Shown here in pieces: positions 1 through 8,752 of a stretch of 64,000 bases of DNA. The stretch is from Thiobacillus sp. Lineage in GTDB: Bacteria > Pseudomonadota > Gammaproteobacteria > Burkholderiales > Thiobacillaceae. The position numbers were made by a program, and so were the translations under genes. Numbering within the stretch: position 1 is the stretch's first letter; each line of letters opens with the position of its first letter. The stretch covers positions 17,561-81,560 of the forward strand of contig JAIBEI010000018.1 of assembly GCA_019459055.1 (NCBI GenBank), written 5' to 3'. The notes below the pieces were generated by a model. It saw nothing but the letters and a program-made list of their open reading frames with translations. It was not told the DNA's origin and searched no databases.

Positions 1-625
1 AGGCGGTGTAGAGCGCGACTTCCTGCTGCATGGCATCCGGCAGCGTAGCGGTGGTGACGATGTCGGAAATGGCCAGACGGCCGCCGGGCTTCAATACTCG
101 CCAGGCGTCGCGAAAGACCTGGGCCTTGTCCGGCGACAGGTTGATGACGCAGTTGGAAATAATGACGTCCACCGTGGCGTCGGCCACCGGCAGATGCTCG
201 ATCTCGCCGAGGCGGAAATCCACGTTGGCGTAGCCGCCCTTGACCGCGTTGGTGCGCGCCTTGGAAATCATGTCGGGGGTCATGTCGACGCCGATGACGG
301 CGCCGCCCGCGCCCACCTGGCGCGCGGCGAGGAAGGCGTCGAAGCCGGCGCCGCTGCCGAGGTCGAGCACGGTTTCACCCGGCTTCAGCGCCGCGATGGC
401 CTGCGGATTGCCGCAGCCGAGTCCGAGGTTGGCGCCTTCCGGCACGGCGGCCGTCTCCTCGGCGCTGTAGCCGATTCCGCGCGACAGCAGTTCGGCGACG
501 TCCTGGTCCGACGGCGCGCAGCAGCCCGTGCTCGGTGCGCAGCAGCCGCTGGATTCGGCGCGCGCCACCGCGCCGTAGGCGGCGCGTACCTGCTGGCGGA
601 TCTGGTCGTGTTCGTGGATGGTCAT
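1..625 (-). CDS. arsM: Arsenite S-adenosylmethionine methyltransferase ArsM (3' end beyond the window)
   Basis: Methylates As(III) using SAM in the cytosol. I translated the minus strand from the ATG at 625; it stays open for 208 codons to the window edge, so roughly the last quarter of the protein is missing. The N-terminus carries two CC pairs ([15 protein letters not shown], about residues 29-41). SAM motif I follows ([12 protein letters not shown]), then a conserved Cys in [11 protein letters not shown]. These Cys are the As-binding pattern of ArsM proteins. An AAGGAG lies 7 nt before the ATG. It is the last visible gene of the leftward ars operon, just downstream of a Cys-tailed small protein and an ArsP-like permease. 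Confidence 0.93.
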   Translation of the reverse strand, partial: MTIHEHDQIRQQVRAAYGAVARAESSGCCAPSTGCCAPSDQDVAELLSRGIGYSAEETAAVPEGANLGLGCGNPQAIAALKPGETVLDLGSGAGFDAFLAARQVGAGGAVIGVDMTPDMISKARTNAVKGGYANVDFRLGEIEHLPVADATVDVIISNCVINLSPDKAQVFRDAWRVLKPGGRLAISDIVTTATLPDAMQQEVALYTA

Positions 626-653
626 GATCGGTCTCCTTGAAAAATGTCGGGCT

Positions 654-965
654 TCAGCAGCAGGACTTGCCGGAAGGCGTCGGGGTGCAGCAGGCCGCGC
701 CCGACTCCACCACGGCGATCTTGGCAAATGGGTCGGCGGGTTTGGCGCTGGCGGCGTAGGCTTCGTCGAAGCGGGTATCGAGGCTTTGCGCGGCCTCGTC
801 GCGAATATGCCGGGCGATTTCGATCACCGCGTCGATCTGCTCGCGGGACACGCCGTAGCTCTTCAGCCGGTCGACCTGGCACAGGCCCTGTTTGGGATGG
901 TTGGCGGCAATGTTGGCCGCCAGCGAGACCAGGGCGACGATGGACGGATGCAGTTCGGTACTCAT
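654..965 (-). CDS. Small Cys-tailed protein of the ars operon, function unknown
   Basis: 103 aa. The start at 965 overlaps the permease stop (ATGA), and a GAGGAG lies 9 nt upstream, so translation is probably coupled. The body is predicted helical, with a central stretch ([20 protein letters not shown]) faintly like the helices of AhpD/carboxymuconolactone-decarboxylase proteins but with no CxxC there. The tail holds [12 protein letters not shown] (about residues 92-103), a likely soft-metal or As(III) site that echoes the CC pairs at the N-terminus of the adjacent ArsM. A role in handing arsenic between ArsM and the permease is inference from position and the Cys tail only. Confidence 0.75.
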   Translation of the reverse strand: MSTELHPSIVALVSLAANIAANHPKQGLCQVDRLKSYGVSREQIDAVIEIARHIRDEAAQSLDTRFDEAYAASAKPADPFAKIAVVESGAACCTPTPSGKSCC

Positions 966-1927
966 GCGATGACACTCCTCAAGGCGTTGAACAGGACGCC
1001 GACCAGCACGAAGGCGGTGGCGAGATAAGCGGCGAAGATGCCGAGCAGCGGCCATTTGACGACCTTGCGCAGGATCAGCATCTCCGGCAGCGACAGCGCG
1101 ATTACCGCCATCATGAAGGCCAGCACGGTGCCGAGCGGAACGCCCTTGCCGAGCAGCGCCTCGGCCACCGGAATGATGCCGACCGCGTCGGAATACATCG
1201 GCACGCCGACCAGCACGGCGACGATCACCGACAGAACGCTGCCGTCACCGGCGATCTTTGCCACGAAATCCGCCGGCACGTAGCCGTGGATGAAGGCGCC
1301 GATGCCGACGCCGACAATCACGTATTTCCAGATGCGGCCGACGATCTGCCGCACCTCGTTCCAGGCGTAGTCGTGGCGGGCGCGCAGGCCGGTGTCCTGT
1401 TCTTCCTGCAACGCTGCCTCGCCCATGTGGATTTTCCAGACGTAGTCCTCGACCCAGCGCTCCAGCCTGAAGGCCTGCAGCACATAGCCGCCGACGAAGG
1501 CGACGGTCAGCCCGGTGAACACGTAGATCAGCGTCATCTGCCAGCCGATGACGCCGGCCAGCACCACCACCGCAACCTGGTTGACCATTGGGCTCGCGAT
1601 CAAAAACGACAGCGTCACGCCGAGCGGGATGCCGGCCTCGACGAAGCCGATGAACAGCGGAATCGACGAGCACGAGCAGAACGGCGTCACCGCGCCCAGC
1701 CCCACCGCCATCAGGCGCGCGCCGGGGCCGGAGCGGCCGCGCATCATCGCCCGCACCTTCTCCGGGGTGAGCAGCGCGCGCAGCCAGCCCATCAGGTAGA
1801 TCACCGAGGTCAGCAGCACCAGGATCTTCGCCACGTCCATGACGAAGAAGTGCAGCGCCGCGCCCAACGGCGTGTCCTGCAGGCCCAGCCATTGGTAGGC
1901 GACCAGATTGCCCAATGCGTCAAACAT
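962..1927 (-). CDS. arsP: ArsP/YraQ-family permease, probable organoarsenical efflux
   Basis: 321 aa polytopic inner-membrane protein with about eight hydrophobic segments in two halves. The diagnostic motif TPFCSCSSIPLF (about residues 83-94) is the conserved Cys motif of the ArsP/DUF318 permease family, in which some members export trivalent methyl- and aromatic arsenicals. Adjacency to arsM fits export of the methylated product. A GTG nine bases upstream is also in frame, but the GGAG lies 8 nt before the ATG at 1927, so that start is preferred. Other members of this broad family move other metals, so the substrate is inferred from context. Confidence 0.85.
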   Translation of the reverse strand: MFDALGNLVAYQWLGLQDTPLGAALHFFVMDVAKILVLLTSVIYLMGWLRALLTPEKVRAMMRGRSGPGARLMAVGLGAVTPFCSCSSIPLFIGFVEAGIPLGVTLSFLIASPMVNQVAVVVLAGVIGWQMTLIYVFTGLTVAFVGGYVLQAFRLERWVEDYVWKIHMGEAALQEEQDTGLRARHDYAWNEVRQIVGRIWKYVIVGVGIGAFIHGYVPADFVAKIAGDGSVLSVIVAVLVGVPMYSDAVGIIPVAEALLGKGVPLGTVLAFMMAVIALSLPEMLILRKVVKWPLLGIFAAYLATAFVLVGVLFNALRSVIA

Positions 1928-1953
1928 TCGATCCACTCCGGCGATGGCGCGAC

Positions 1954-2874
1954 TTACAGCGCAAACTCGTCGTCATACGGCGCGTCGCCCTGCACCACCG
2001 GCAGGGTGAAGGCACGGTCCCAGACGCCCCAGCCGCCGTCCAGCACGCGCACGTCCTTGTAGCCCAGCGATTTCATCTGCAGCCAGCCGAGGCTCATGCG
2101 GAAACCATCGTGGCAATACACGTACACGGTCTTGTCCTTGGGCACGTCCTTGTAGAATGCGGCCAATTCTTCCTCGCCGAACCACTTCTGGCTGTTGCCG
2201 TCGGTGGCGTCCAGGCTCACCACATTGAGCGCGCCGGGAATATGGCCGCCCTGCACCGCATGGCGGACGACCTTGCCCGTGTACATGTCCGCGGGGCGCG
2301 CATCGACCAGCACCACGTTCGGATCGCGCCGCGACAGCACATCCTCGTAGACCTGCGGCCACTCGACAAACATGCTGGTGTCGGCGGGCTTGAGAGTGAC
2401 CTTCCCGGGTTTGACCTTCGGCACTTCGCGGGTCAGTTCGTTGAAGCCCATCCACTCCTGCGTGCCGCCGCCGAGAATCTTGACCCGGTTCATGTCGAAC
2501 CCGTAAAGCGCCAGCAGGTAGGCCACGCGGGCGGTCAGCGCCGAGCGCGAATCGTCATACAGCACGATGGTGGAGTCATTGTTCACCCCCCACTTGCGCA
2601 GCGTGGCCTGGAACGTGTCCCTGTCCGGAAACAGCATGATGGAACGCCCGTTGTTGTCGCCCAGATCCTTGAAGCGCTGCACCTGGACTGCGCCGGGGAT
2701 ATGCCCGACCGTGTGATAGCGATGCGGGTGATAACGCACTTCCAGCACCACCAGTTTGGGGTTCTTCCTCTCGGCGACAAGCCAGTCGGCATCCACCATG
2801 AAAGCGCGGTCGGCGAATGCCGGCGCGGACAGGACCGCCAGCCAGACAAGAACGGCACGAAACAGATTCGACAT
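1954..2874 (-). CDS. Exported two-domain rhodanese (thiosulfate sulfurtransferase)
   Basis: 306 aa. An N-terminal signal peptide (SNLFRAVLVWLAVLSAPAFA) directs it to the periplasm. Two rhodanese domains follow, each with the HIPGA signature (one near residue 60, one in the second half). The catalytic loop is in the C-terminal domain: YVYCHDGFRMS, active Cys followed by a six-residue loop. The start at 2874 is set by GGAG 7 nt upstream; a longer in-frame ATG at 2892 lacks one. A sulfurtransferase inside an ars operon is suggestive of thioarsenic or sulfane-sulfur chemistry, but this is inference. The family as a whole transfers sulfane sulfur to thiophilic acceptors. Confidence 0.88.
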   Translation of the reverse strand: MSNLFRAVLVWLAVLSAPAFADRAFMVDADWLVAERKNPKLVVLEVRYHPHRYHTVGHIPGAVQVQRFKDLGDNNGRSIMLFPDRDTFQATLRKWGVNNDSTIVLYDDSRSALTARVAYLLALYGFDMNRVKILGGGTQEWMGFNELTREVPKVKPGKVTLKPADTSMFVEWPQVYEDVLSRRDPNVVLVDARPADMYTGKVVRHAVQGGHIPGALNVVSLDATDGNSQKWFGEEELAAFYKDVPKDKTVYVYCHDGFRMSLGWLQMKSLGYKDVRVLDGGWGVWDRAFTLPVVQGDAPYDDEFAL

Positions 2875-2899
2875 CGGTATTCTCCAGGTCATTCAGATT

Positions 2900-3985
2900 T
2901 CAATTGTGCGCGGGTGATGCGCCCTTCTCATACCAGCCCTTGCTGCGGTTGACGATCTTCACCACCAGCAGCATCACCGGCACCTCGATCAGCACGCCGA
3001 CCACGGTGGCGAGCGCCGCGCCCGACTGGAAGCCGAACAGCGCGATCGCCGCCGCCACCGCCAGCTCGAAGAAGTTGGACGCGCCGATCAGCGCCGACGG
3101 GCCGGCCACGCTGTGCTGCTCGCCCACCTTGCGATTGAGCCAGTAGGCGAGGCCCGAGTTGAAGAACACCTGGATCAGGATCGGCACGGCCAAAAGCGCA
3201 ATGATCAGCGGCTGCGCGATGATCTGCTCGCCCTGGAAAGCGAACAGCAGCACCAGCATGGCGAGCAGCGCGAGGATGGACGCGTGGCCGATCTGCGCCA
3301 TCGTCGCGTCGAACGCCGCCTGGCCGCGTTTGAGCAGCAGCGTGCGCCAGGCCTGCGCCAGGATCACCGGGATGACGATGTACAGCACCACCGAAGTGAA
3401 CAGCGTATCCCACGGCACCACGATCGCCGACAGCCCGAGCAGCAGGCCGACAATGGGTGCGAAGGCGAAGATCATGATGAGGTCGTTCAATGCCACCTGC
3501 GACAGCGTGAAATACGGATCGCCGCCGGAGAGCCGGCTCCACACGAACACCATCGCGGTGCACGGCGCGGCGGCCAGCAGGATGAGACCCGCAACATAGC
3601 TGTCGAGCTGCTCCGCCGGCAGATAAGGCGCGAAAACATGGCGGATGAAAATCCACGCCAGCAGCGCCATCGAAAACGGCTTCACCGCCCAGTTGACGAA
3701 CAGGGTGACGCCGATTCCCTTCCAATGCGACTTCACCTGGTGCAGCGCGGAAAAATCGATCTTCATCAGCATGGGGATGATCATCACCCAGATCAGCAAC
3801 CCGACCGGAATGTTCACCCGCGCGACTTCCATCCGCCCCAGCGCGTGGAACGGCGCAGGAAACAGCTGGCCCAGCAGCACGCCGGCGACGATGCATAGCG
3901 CCACCCACAGGGTGAGCCAGCGCTCGAACACGCTCATCGGTGCGCCAGCCGCACACTTCGCGGTGACTTCGCACTGCGCGCTCAT
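2900..3985 (-). CDS. acr3: ACR3-family arsenite efflux transporter
   Basis: 361 aa with ten predicted membrane helices. Exports As(III), driven by the proton-motive force. It carries the conserved Cys of ACR3 proteins in helix 4 (AAAPCTAMVFVWS) and the GASNFFELAVA segment of helix 9. The start at 3985 gives the usual MSAQCEVT N-terminus of bacterial ACR3 proteins; the frame is open 18 codons further but that extension is not family-like. It lies between arsC and the rhodanese gene. A palindromic repeat sits in the 180-bp gap before it, so it may also have its own promoter. Confidence 0.95.
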   Translation of the reverse strand: MSAQCEVTAKCAAGAPMSVFERWLTLWVALCIVAGVLLGQLFPAPFHALGRMEVARVNIPVGLLIWVMIIPMLMKIDFSALHQVKSHWKGIGVTLFVNWAVKPFSMALLAWIFIRHVFAPYLPAEQLDSYVAGLILLAAAPCTAMVFVWSRLSGGDPYFTLSQVALNDLIMIFAFAPIVGLLLGLSAIVVPWDTLFTSVVLYIVIPVILAQAWRTLLLKRGQAAFDATMAQIGHASILALLAMLVLLFAFQGEQIIAQPLIIALLAVPILIQVFFNSGLAYWLNRKVGEQHSVAGPSALIGASNFFELAVAAAIALFGFQSGAALATVVGVLIEVPVMLLVVKIVNRSKGWYEKGASPAHN

Positions 3986-4076
3986 GGGGCGCGTTCCATC
4001 ACATTCGATGCGCGCATAGCGCACTCCCGGTCGAGACATTCATCACGGATGATCCATTCGCCGATTTGAAGCTCGC

Positions 4077-4130
4077 AGGGTGCGCCGTGCGCACCATGGA
4101 GAGCATGGATCGGTGCGCATGGCGCACCCT
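4077..4130. repeat. GTAGGGTGCGC-type palindromic repeat, copy 1
   Basis: 54 bp between arsC and acr3. It begins AGGGTGCGCC and ends with the exact complement GGCGCACCCT, with nested GTGCGCACC/GGTGCGCA arms inside. Two more copies lie at 6812-6868 and 61306-61357. The architecture is that of a REP-like extragenic palindrome. Confidence 0.85.
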
Positions 4131-4165
4131 ACTGAACACCTCGCATGCCCAATGGACGATCGGGT

Positions 4166-4585
4166 TCATGCCAGCTTCAAGGCCTGCTTCACAGCGGCTA
4201 CCAGGCGGGTGCGGATGTCGTCACGAACCGCAAGGAAGCTCTCCAGCGGCTCGCCGTGCGGGTCGTGGAAAGGCAGGTGGATGGCCGGGATCGGGCGCGG
4301 GAAAATCGGGCAGGCCTCCTTCGCGTTGTCGCATACTGTCACCACCAGTTCGATGTCCTCGTTCATCACCGCGTTGATGTCCTTCGGGTGCAGGCCGTCG
4401 GTGTTCAGGCCTGCGTCCTTCAGCGCCGCGATCGCGCCGTCGGCCACCTTCGGCTGCGGCCGAATGCCGGCGGACAGCGCGCGCACCCGGCCGGCGAGGT
4501 CGTGATTCAGCAGCACCTCGGCCATTTGCGAGCGACAGGAATTGCCGGTGCACAGTACCAGCACGGTGTAGGTTTTTTCAGCCAC
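4166..4585 (-). CDS. arsC: Arsenate reductase ArsC (low-molecular-weight phosphatase fold)
   Basis: 139 aa cytosolic enzyme reducing arsenate to arsenite for export by Acr3 or methylation by ArsM. The P-loop CTGNSCRSQMAE sits at about residues 12-23, with the nucleophilic Cys first. The partner cysteines of the thioredoxin-coupled family are in TVCDNAKEACP (about residues 83-93), and DPHGEP follows. The length is normal for the family. It is the second gene of the operon, about 80 bp after arsR. Confidence 0.95.
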   Translation of the reverse strand: MAEKTYTVLVLCTGNSCRSQMAEVLLNHDLAGRVRALSAGIRPQPKVADGAIAALKDAGLNTDGLHPKDINAVMNEDIELVVTVCDNAKEACPIFPRPIPAIHLPFHDPHGEPLESFLAVRDDIRTRLVAAVKQALKLA

Positions 4586-4663
4586 GATAGGTCCTTGAAT
4601 ACGTGTGAATGGATAAAAGAGAGAACGGGAACGCTGTCGAGCGTGCGGGAGCTTCCAGGCGTT

Positions 4664-5002
4664 TCATGCTGACGCCTTCGAGGGCGAGCAGGCCGGCGAA
4701 CAGACCGGCGAGCAGGGATTGCCGCCGCAGCAGTTTTCGGTGAGGAAGCCAAGCAGGTTATTCATCGCCTCGAACTCCGCACGGTAAATGACAAAGCGCC
4801 CCGCCTGCTGCGACGAAGCCAGGCCGGCGTGAGACAGCTCTTTCAAGTGGAAGGACAGCGAAGACGGCGGAATGCCGGTGAGCTCGCTGATTTTCCCCGC
4901 CGCCAGACCGGTCGGACCGGCCTGGACCAGCGCACGGAAGACCGCCAGGCGGGAATCCTGGGCCAGGGCAGCAAGGGCGGTGACGGCAGCTTTCGTTTCC
5001 AT
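4664..5002 (-). CDS. arsR: ArsR/SmtB-family repressor with a Cys-rich tail
   Basis: 112 aa winged-helix metalloregulator. The helix-turn-helix includes GLAAGKISELTGIPPSSLSFHLKEL (about residues 31-55, given here as the family landmark), followed by the wing (AGRFVIYRAEFE). The usual ELCVC As site in helix 3 is absent. Instead the C-terminus is packed with Cys (NCCGGNPCSPVCSPACSP), so the As(III) site is probably in the tail, as in other atypical ArsRs. It is the first gene of the operon and probably autoregulated; the -10 hexamer lies only six bases from the start codon. Confidence 0.92.
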   Translation of the reverse strand: METKAAVTALAALAQDSRLAVFRALVQAGPTGLAAGKISELTGIPPSSLSFHLKELSHAGLASSQQAGRFVIYRAEFEAMNNLLGFLTENCCGGNPCSPVCSPACSPSKASA

Positions 5003-5008
5003 GTTTCA

Positions 5009-5038
5009 ATGATAATCGAACTATTGGATCCGAAGCAA
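5009..5038 (-). promoter_or_regulatory. Probable ars operon promoter, leaderless
   Basis: On the minus strand TTGCTT (5033-5038), an 18-bp spacer and TATCAT (5009-5014) are followed by six bases and the arsR ATG. Transcription would begin at or next to the A of ATG. The spacer contains AATAGTTCGATTAT, an imperfect AAT/ATT dyad that could be the ArsR operator. Prediction from sequence only. Confidence 0.5.
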
Positions 5039-5127
5039 ATGAAATCTTGGGGACCTGTGGGAGCAGCGCCCTCGCCGCGATTATCGGGCCTCTGCGAACA
5101 CCACGACATCGGCCGGAGGCAGCCCTG

Positions 5128-6768
5128 CTACGAACCCCGCTCTCCGCTCTCCGCTGCCACCAGCACCTGCCGCGCCACCGCCTCGGCGACCCTTATGCCG
5201 TCCACCCCCGCCGACAGAATCCCGCCGGCGTAGCCCGCACCCTCGCCCGCCGGATACAAGCCCTTGACGTTCGCGCTCTGGCAATCGTCGTCGCGGGTGA
5301 TGCGCAGCGGCGAAGAGGTGCGCGTCTCGACGCCGGTCAGCACCGCGTCGTTCATCGCAAAGCCCTTGATCTGCCGGTCGAACGCGGGCAGCGCTTCGCG
5401 GATCGCCTCGATCACGTAGTCCGGCAGGCAGGACGCGAGGTCGGTGAGATGCACGCCGGGCTGGTACGAGGGTTCGACGCTGCCGAGCCGGGTGGACGGT
5501 TTGCCCTCGATAAAATCGCCGACCAGTTGGGCCGGCGCGTCGTAATTGCCGCCGCCGAGTTGGAACGCGCGCGCTTCCAGTTTCCGTTGCAGCGCGATGC
5601 CGGCGAGCGGATCGTCGCCGGGAAAATCCGCGGGCGTGATGCCCACCACGATGCCGGCGTTGGCGTTGCGCTCGTTGCGCGAATACTGGCTCATGCCGTT
5701 GGTCACCACGCACCCCGGCTCGGAGGCGGCCGCGACCACCGTGCCGCCGGGGCACATGCAGAAGCTGTAGACGGTGCGGCCGTTCTTCGCGTGGTGCACC
5801 AGCTTGTAGTCCGCCGCGCCCAGCTGCGGGTTGCCGGCGTTCGGCCCCAGCCGTGCCCGGTCGATCAGCGACTGCGGATGCTCAATGCGGAAGCCGACGG
5901 AAAACGGTTTCGCTTCCATATACACGCCGCGCGCGTGCAGCATCTCGAAAGTGTCGCGCGCGCTGTGGCCGAGCGCGAGGACGACGTGACGGCTCTCGAG
6001 CGTCTCGCCGCTGGCGAGCGTCACGCCGCGGATGCGCTTGCCGTCGGGGCCGTCCTCGATCAGCACGTCGGTGACGCGCTGCCCGAAACGGATCTCGCCA
6101 CCCAGCGACTCGATCTCGTGGCGCATCGCCTCAACCATGCCGACCAGGCGGAAGGTGCCGATGTGCGGTTTCGACACGTACAAAATCTCCTCCGGCGCGC
6201 CGGCTTTCACGAATTCGGTCAGCACCTTGCGCCCCAGATGCCTGGGGTCTTTGATCTGGCTGTACAGCTTGCCGTCGGAGAACGTCCCCGCCCCGCCCTC
6301 GCCGAACTGCACGTTGGATTCCGGGTTGAGCACATGGCGGCGCCACAGCCCCCAGGTGTCCTGCGTGCGCTCGCGCACCGCCTTGCCGCGCTCCAGCACG
6401 ATGGGTTTGAAGCCCATCTGCGCCAGCACCAGCGCGGCGAAGATGCCGCAGGGGCCGAAACCGACGACGATGGGGCGCTCGGTCAGATTCTCCGGCGCGC
6501 GGCCGACGAACTGGTAGGCCATGTCCGGCGTCGGTGCGAGGTGGCGGTCGTCGCGGAATTTCTTCAGCAGCGCGGCCTCGTTCCTGACCTCGACGTCGAC
6601 TGCGTAGACCATCAGCAGCGCGTGTTTTTTGCGCGCATCGTAGCTGCGCTTGAAAATGCTGAAGCCGACCAGTTCGTCGTCGGCGATCCCCAGGCGTTGC
6701 AGGATCGCCGCACGCAGGGCCTCGGGCGGATGGTCGAGCGGGAGTTTGAGTTCAGTCAGTCGCAGCAT
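5128..6768 (-). CDS. FAD-dependent dehydrogenase of the COG2509 type
   Basis: 546 aa. An N-terminal domain of about 95 residues precedes the dinucleotide-binding site, which reads IVVGFGPCGIFAALVLAQMG (about residues 99-118). The C-terminal FAD contact is LYPAGEGAGYAGGILSAGVDG. The mid-protein CMCPGG stretch is typical of this uncharacterised oxidoreductase family, which is widespread and distantly related to BaiN/HI0933 flavoproteins. The substrate is unknown. It stands alone, separated from arsR by 125 bp and from the next gene by a 200-bp region containing a palindromic repeat. Confidence 0.85.
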   Translation of the reverse strand: MLRLTELKLPLDHPPEALRAAILQRLGIADDELVGFSIFKRSYDARKKHALLMVYAVDVEVRNEAALLKKFRDDRHLAPTPDMAYQFVGRAPENLTERPIVVGFGPCGIFAALVLAQMGFKPIVLERGKAVRERTQDTWGLWRRHVLNPESNVQFGEGGAGTFSDGKLYSQIKDPRHLGRKVLTEFVKAGAPEEILYVSKPHIGTFRLVGMVEAMRHEIESLGGEIRFGQRVTDVLIEDGPDGKRIRGVTLASGETLESRHVVLALGHSARDTFEMLHARGVYMEAKPFSVGFRIEHPQSLIDRARLGPNAGNPQLGAADYKLVHHAKNGRTVYSFCMCPGGTVVAAASEPGCVVTNGMSQYSRNERNANAGIVVGITPADFPGDDPLAGIALQRKLEARAFQLGGGNYDAPAQLVGDFIEGKPSTRLGSVEPSYQPGVHLTDLASCLPDYVIEAIREALPAFDRQIKGFAMNDAVLTGVETRTSSPLRITRDDDCQSANVKGLYPAGEGAGYAGGILSAGVDGIRVAEAVARQVLVAAESGERGS

Positions 6769-6811
6769 GGTGAGTCTTTAAAGCCCATTATTCACTTGTT
6801 GATTGCGGCTC

Positions 6812-6868
6812 GTAGGGTGCGCTCTGCGCACCAATGACGTAAGAAACGGTGCGCATAGCGCACCCTAC
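6812..6868. repeat. GTAGGGTGCGC-type palindromic repeat, copy 2
   Basis: 57 bp with perfect 11-bp ends, GTAGGGTGCGC and GCGCACCCTAC, between two convergent-spaced leftward genes. Same family as 4077-4130 and 61306-61357. Confidence 0.88.
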
Positions 6869-6974
6869 TGAGCTGGTTTAGTCCGTCGCTGCGGGCATAA
6901 ACTCGCGCGGCAACCCGATTCATTGAACATTTCCGGATCGCCACGTCGCTCCGTTCCCCGCGATGATGACTAAA

Positions 6975-8267
6975 TCAGCGTTTCTCCAAGCCCATCCGGG
7001 ATAGGTAATTCAGCGCGCCCCGGCCCGCCGCGCGGCCGCTGGCGAAGCAGGCCGTCAGCAGGTAGCCGCCGGTGGGCGCTTCCCAGTCGAGCATTTCGCC
7101 GGCGCAGAACACGCCAGGCAGTTTCCGCAGCATCAGGTTTTTGTCCAGCATCTCGAAGCGCACGCCGCCGGCACTGCTGATCGCCTCGTCGAGCGGACGC
7201 GGGGCGGCGAGCGTGAGCGGCAGCGATTTTATCGCGTTGGCAAGTTTCAGCGGATCGTTCAATCGATCGGGCAACAGGATTTCGCGCAGCAGCGCCATTT
7301 TCGCGCCCCGGATTCCGGCGCGGCTTTGCAGGTGGCTGGACAGCGAACGAGCGCCGCGCGGATGGGCGACTTCGGCAATGACCCGCTCCAGGGTCTTGTC
7401 GGGCGCCAGGTCGAGTTGCAGCGTCACCGCCCCCTTTGCCGCAATGGTGTCGCGCAGCGGCGCCGACAGGGCATATACCAGACTGCCCTCGATGCCGCTA
7501 TCGGACAGCATCAGCTCGCCACGGCGCGCGTGCGAATTTCCGGCGGCGTCGGTGAAGCGCAGCGCCACGGTTTTCAGCGGCTGCCCGGCAAAGCGGCTCT
7601 TCAGGTGCTGGCTCCAGCCGCCCGCTACGTCAAAGCCGCAGTTCGACGGCAGCAAAGGCGCGACTTCGACCCCGCGCTGCGCCAGCAGCGGCACCCACGC
7701 GCCGTCCGACCCCAGCTTCGCCCAGCTGCCGCCGCCGAGCGCCAGCACCACCGCGTCGGCCTTCACCGCCAGTTCGCCGCCGGGCGCATCCGACTCCACA
7801 CAGGCTCGCAGTGGACCGGAGTCCCCTTGTGGGGCGGCGAAACGCAGCGCGCCATCCTCGCACCACCCCAGCCAGCGATGCCGCACATGAAACCGCACCC
7901 CGGCTTCGCGCAGCCGATGCAGCCACGCGCGCAGCAGCGGCGCCGCCTTCATGTCCTTAAGAAACACCCGACCCGATGAACCGACGAAAGTCTCGACCCC
8001 AAGCCCCTGAGCCCATTCGCGTAGCGCATCCGGGGGGAAGGCTTCGAGCAGCGGCTGGACGGTTTCGGCGCGCGCGCCGTAACGCGACAGAAAAATATTG
8101 AATGGCTCGGAATGGGTGATGTTCATGCCGCCCACGCCGGCGAGCAGGAACTTGCGTCCCGGCGATGGCATGGCGTCGTACAGATCAACCTGAACACCGC
8201 CCTGCGTCAGCACCTCGGCAGCCATCAGGCCCGCCGGGCCGCCTCCGATTACAGCAACTGTACGCAT
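6975..8267 (-). CDS. BaiN/HI0933-like flavoprotein (TIGR03862 type)
   Basis: 430 aa. The FAD-binding Rossmann motif opens the protein (VAVIGGGPAGLMAAEVL, residues 4-20), followed by the family motif GRKFLLAGVGGMNITHSEP (about residues 36-54). The C-terminus has FCAGEMLDWEAPTGGYLL, contacting FAD. Members of this family are annotated as NAD(P)/FAD-dependent oxidoreductases without a settled substrate. The ATG at 8267 places the Rossmann motif at the very start; a TTG two codons upstream is also possible. Confidence 0.87.
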   Translation of the reverse strand: MRTVAVIGGGPAGLMAAEVLTQGGVQVDLYDAMPSPGRKFLLAGVGGMNITHSEPFNIFLSRYGARAETVQPLLEAFPPDALREWAQGLGVETFVGSSGRVFLKDMKAAPLLRAWLHRLREAGVRFHVRHRWLGWCEDGALRFAAPQGDSGPLRACVESDAPGGELAVKADAVVLALGGGSWAKLGSDGAWVPLLAQRGVEVAPLLPSNCGFDVAGGWSQHLKSRFAGQPLKTVALRFTDAAGNSHARRGELMLSDSGIEGSLVYALSAPLRDTIAAKGAVTLQLDLAPDKTLERVIAEVAHPRGARSLSSHLQSRAGIRGAKMALLREILLPDRLNDPLKLANAIKSLPLTLAAPRPLDEAISSAGGVRFEMLDKNLMLRKLPGVFCAGEMLDWEAPTGGYLLTACFASGRAAGRGALNYLSRMGLEKR

Positions 8268-8405
8268 GGGCAAGTAGAAGGGATTGGGCAGCGCATACGA
8301 TGTCTACCTACATTCACGCACCGGCGTCATCGCCGCGGTTTTCGGGTGCAAACACCATGGCATCGGGCTGGGGGAGCCCTCCCACAGCGCTCCGCACTGT
8401 GCCCC

Positions 8406-8705
8406 TCACCCAACCAAAAACTCATCCTTCTTCCGCCCCTTGGCCAACGCATCCGCCAGCCACCTGGGCGCACGACCGCGGCCCGACCACGAATCGCCTG
8501 TGGCCGGATTGCGGTACTTGGCCGCCACCGTCCCACGCGCCTTGCCTTTTTTCGCCCCGCCCTTCAAGTCAGCCAGGGTGATTCCAAATTCTTTCATCCG
8601 CGCCTGAATCTCCGCCACCACCGCGGCGATTTCAGCGCGACGCGCTGCCTCGGCCTGTTGCATCAATACTTCCGCCTGGGCCTTCAATTCCTTGTATGTC
8701 GCCAT
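8406..8705 (-). CDS. H-NS-family nucleoid protein
   Basis: 99 aa. The N-terminal half is a predicted coiled coil (KELKAQAEVLMQQAEAARRAEI), used for oligomerisation. The C-terminal DNA-binding domain carries the H-NS signature (KYRNPATGDSWSGRGRAPRWL, about residues 65-85). GGAG lies 8 nt before the ATG at 8705. Such proteins silence AT-rich, often horizontally acquired DNA, and AT-richer patches occur right next to it and at 33-34.5 kb. Confidence 0.92.
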   Translation of the reverse strand: MATYKELKAQAEVLMQQAEAARRAEIAAVVAEIQARMKEFGITLADLKGGAKKGKARGTVAAKYRNPATGDSWSGRGRAPRWLADALAKGRKKDEFLVG

Positions 8706-8752
8706 CGTATTTCTCCTATCAGGTAAGTAAATCAATATCCGCAATAATCAAA

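Noticed and set aside
5047..6837. 596-codon plus-strand frame
   Set aside because: Antisense to the FAD-dependent dehydrogenase, which has clear motifs and family length.
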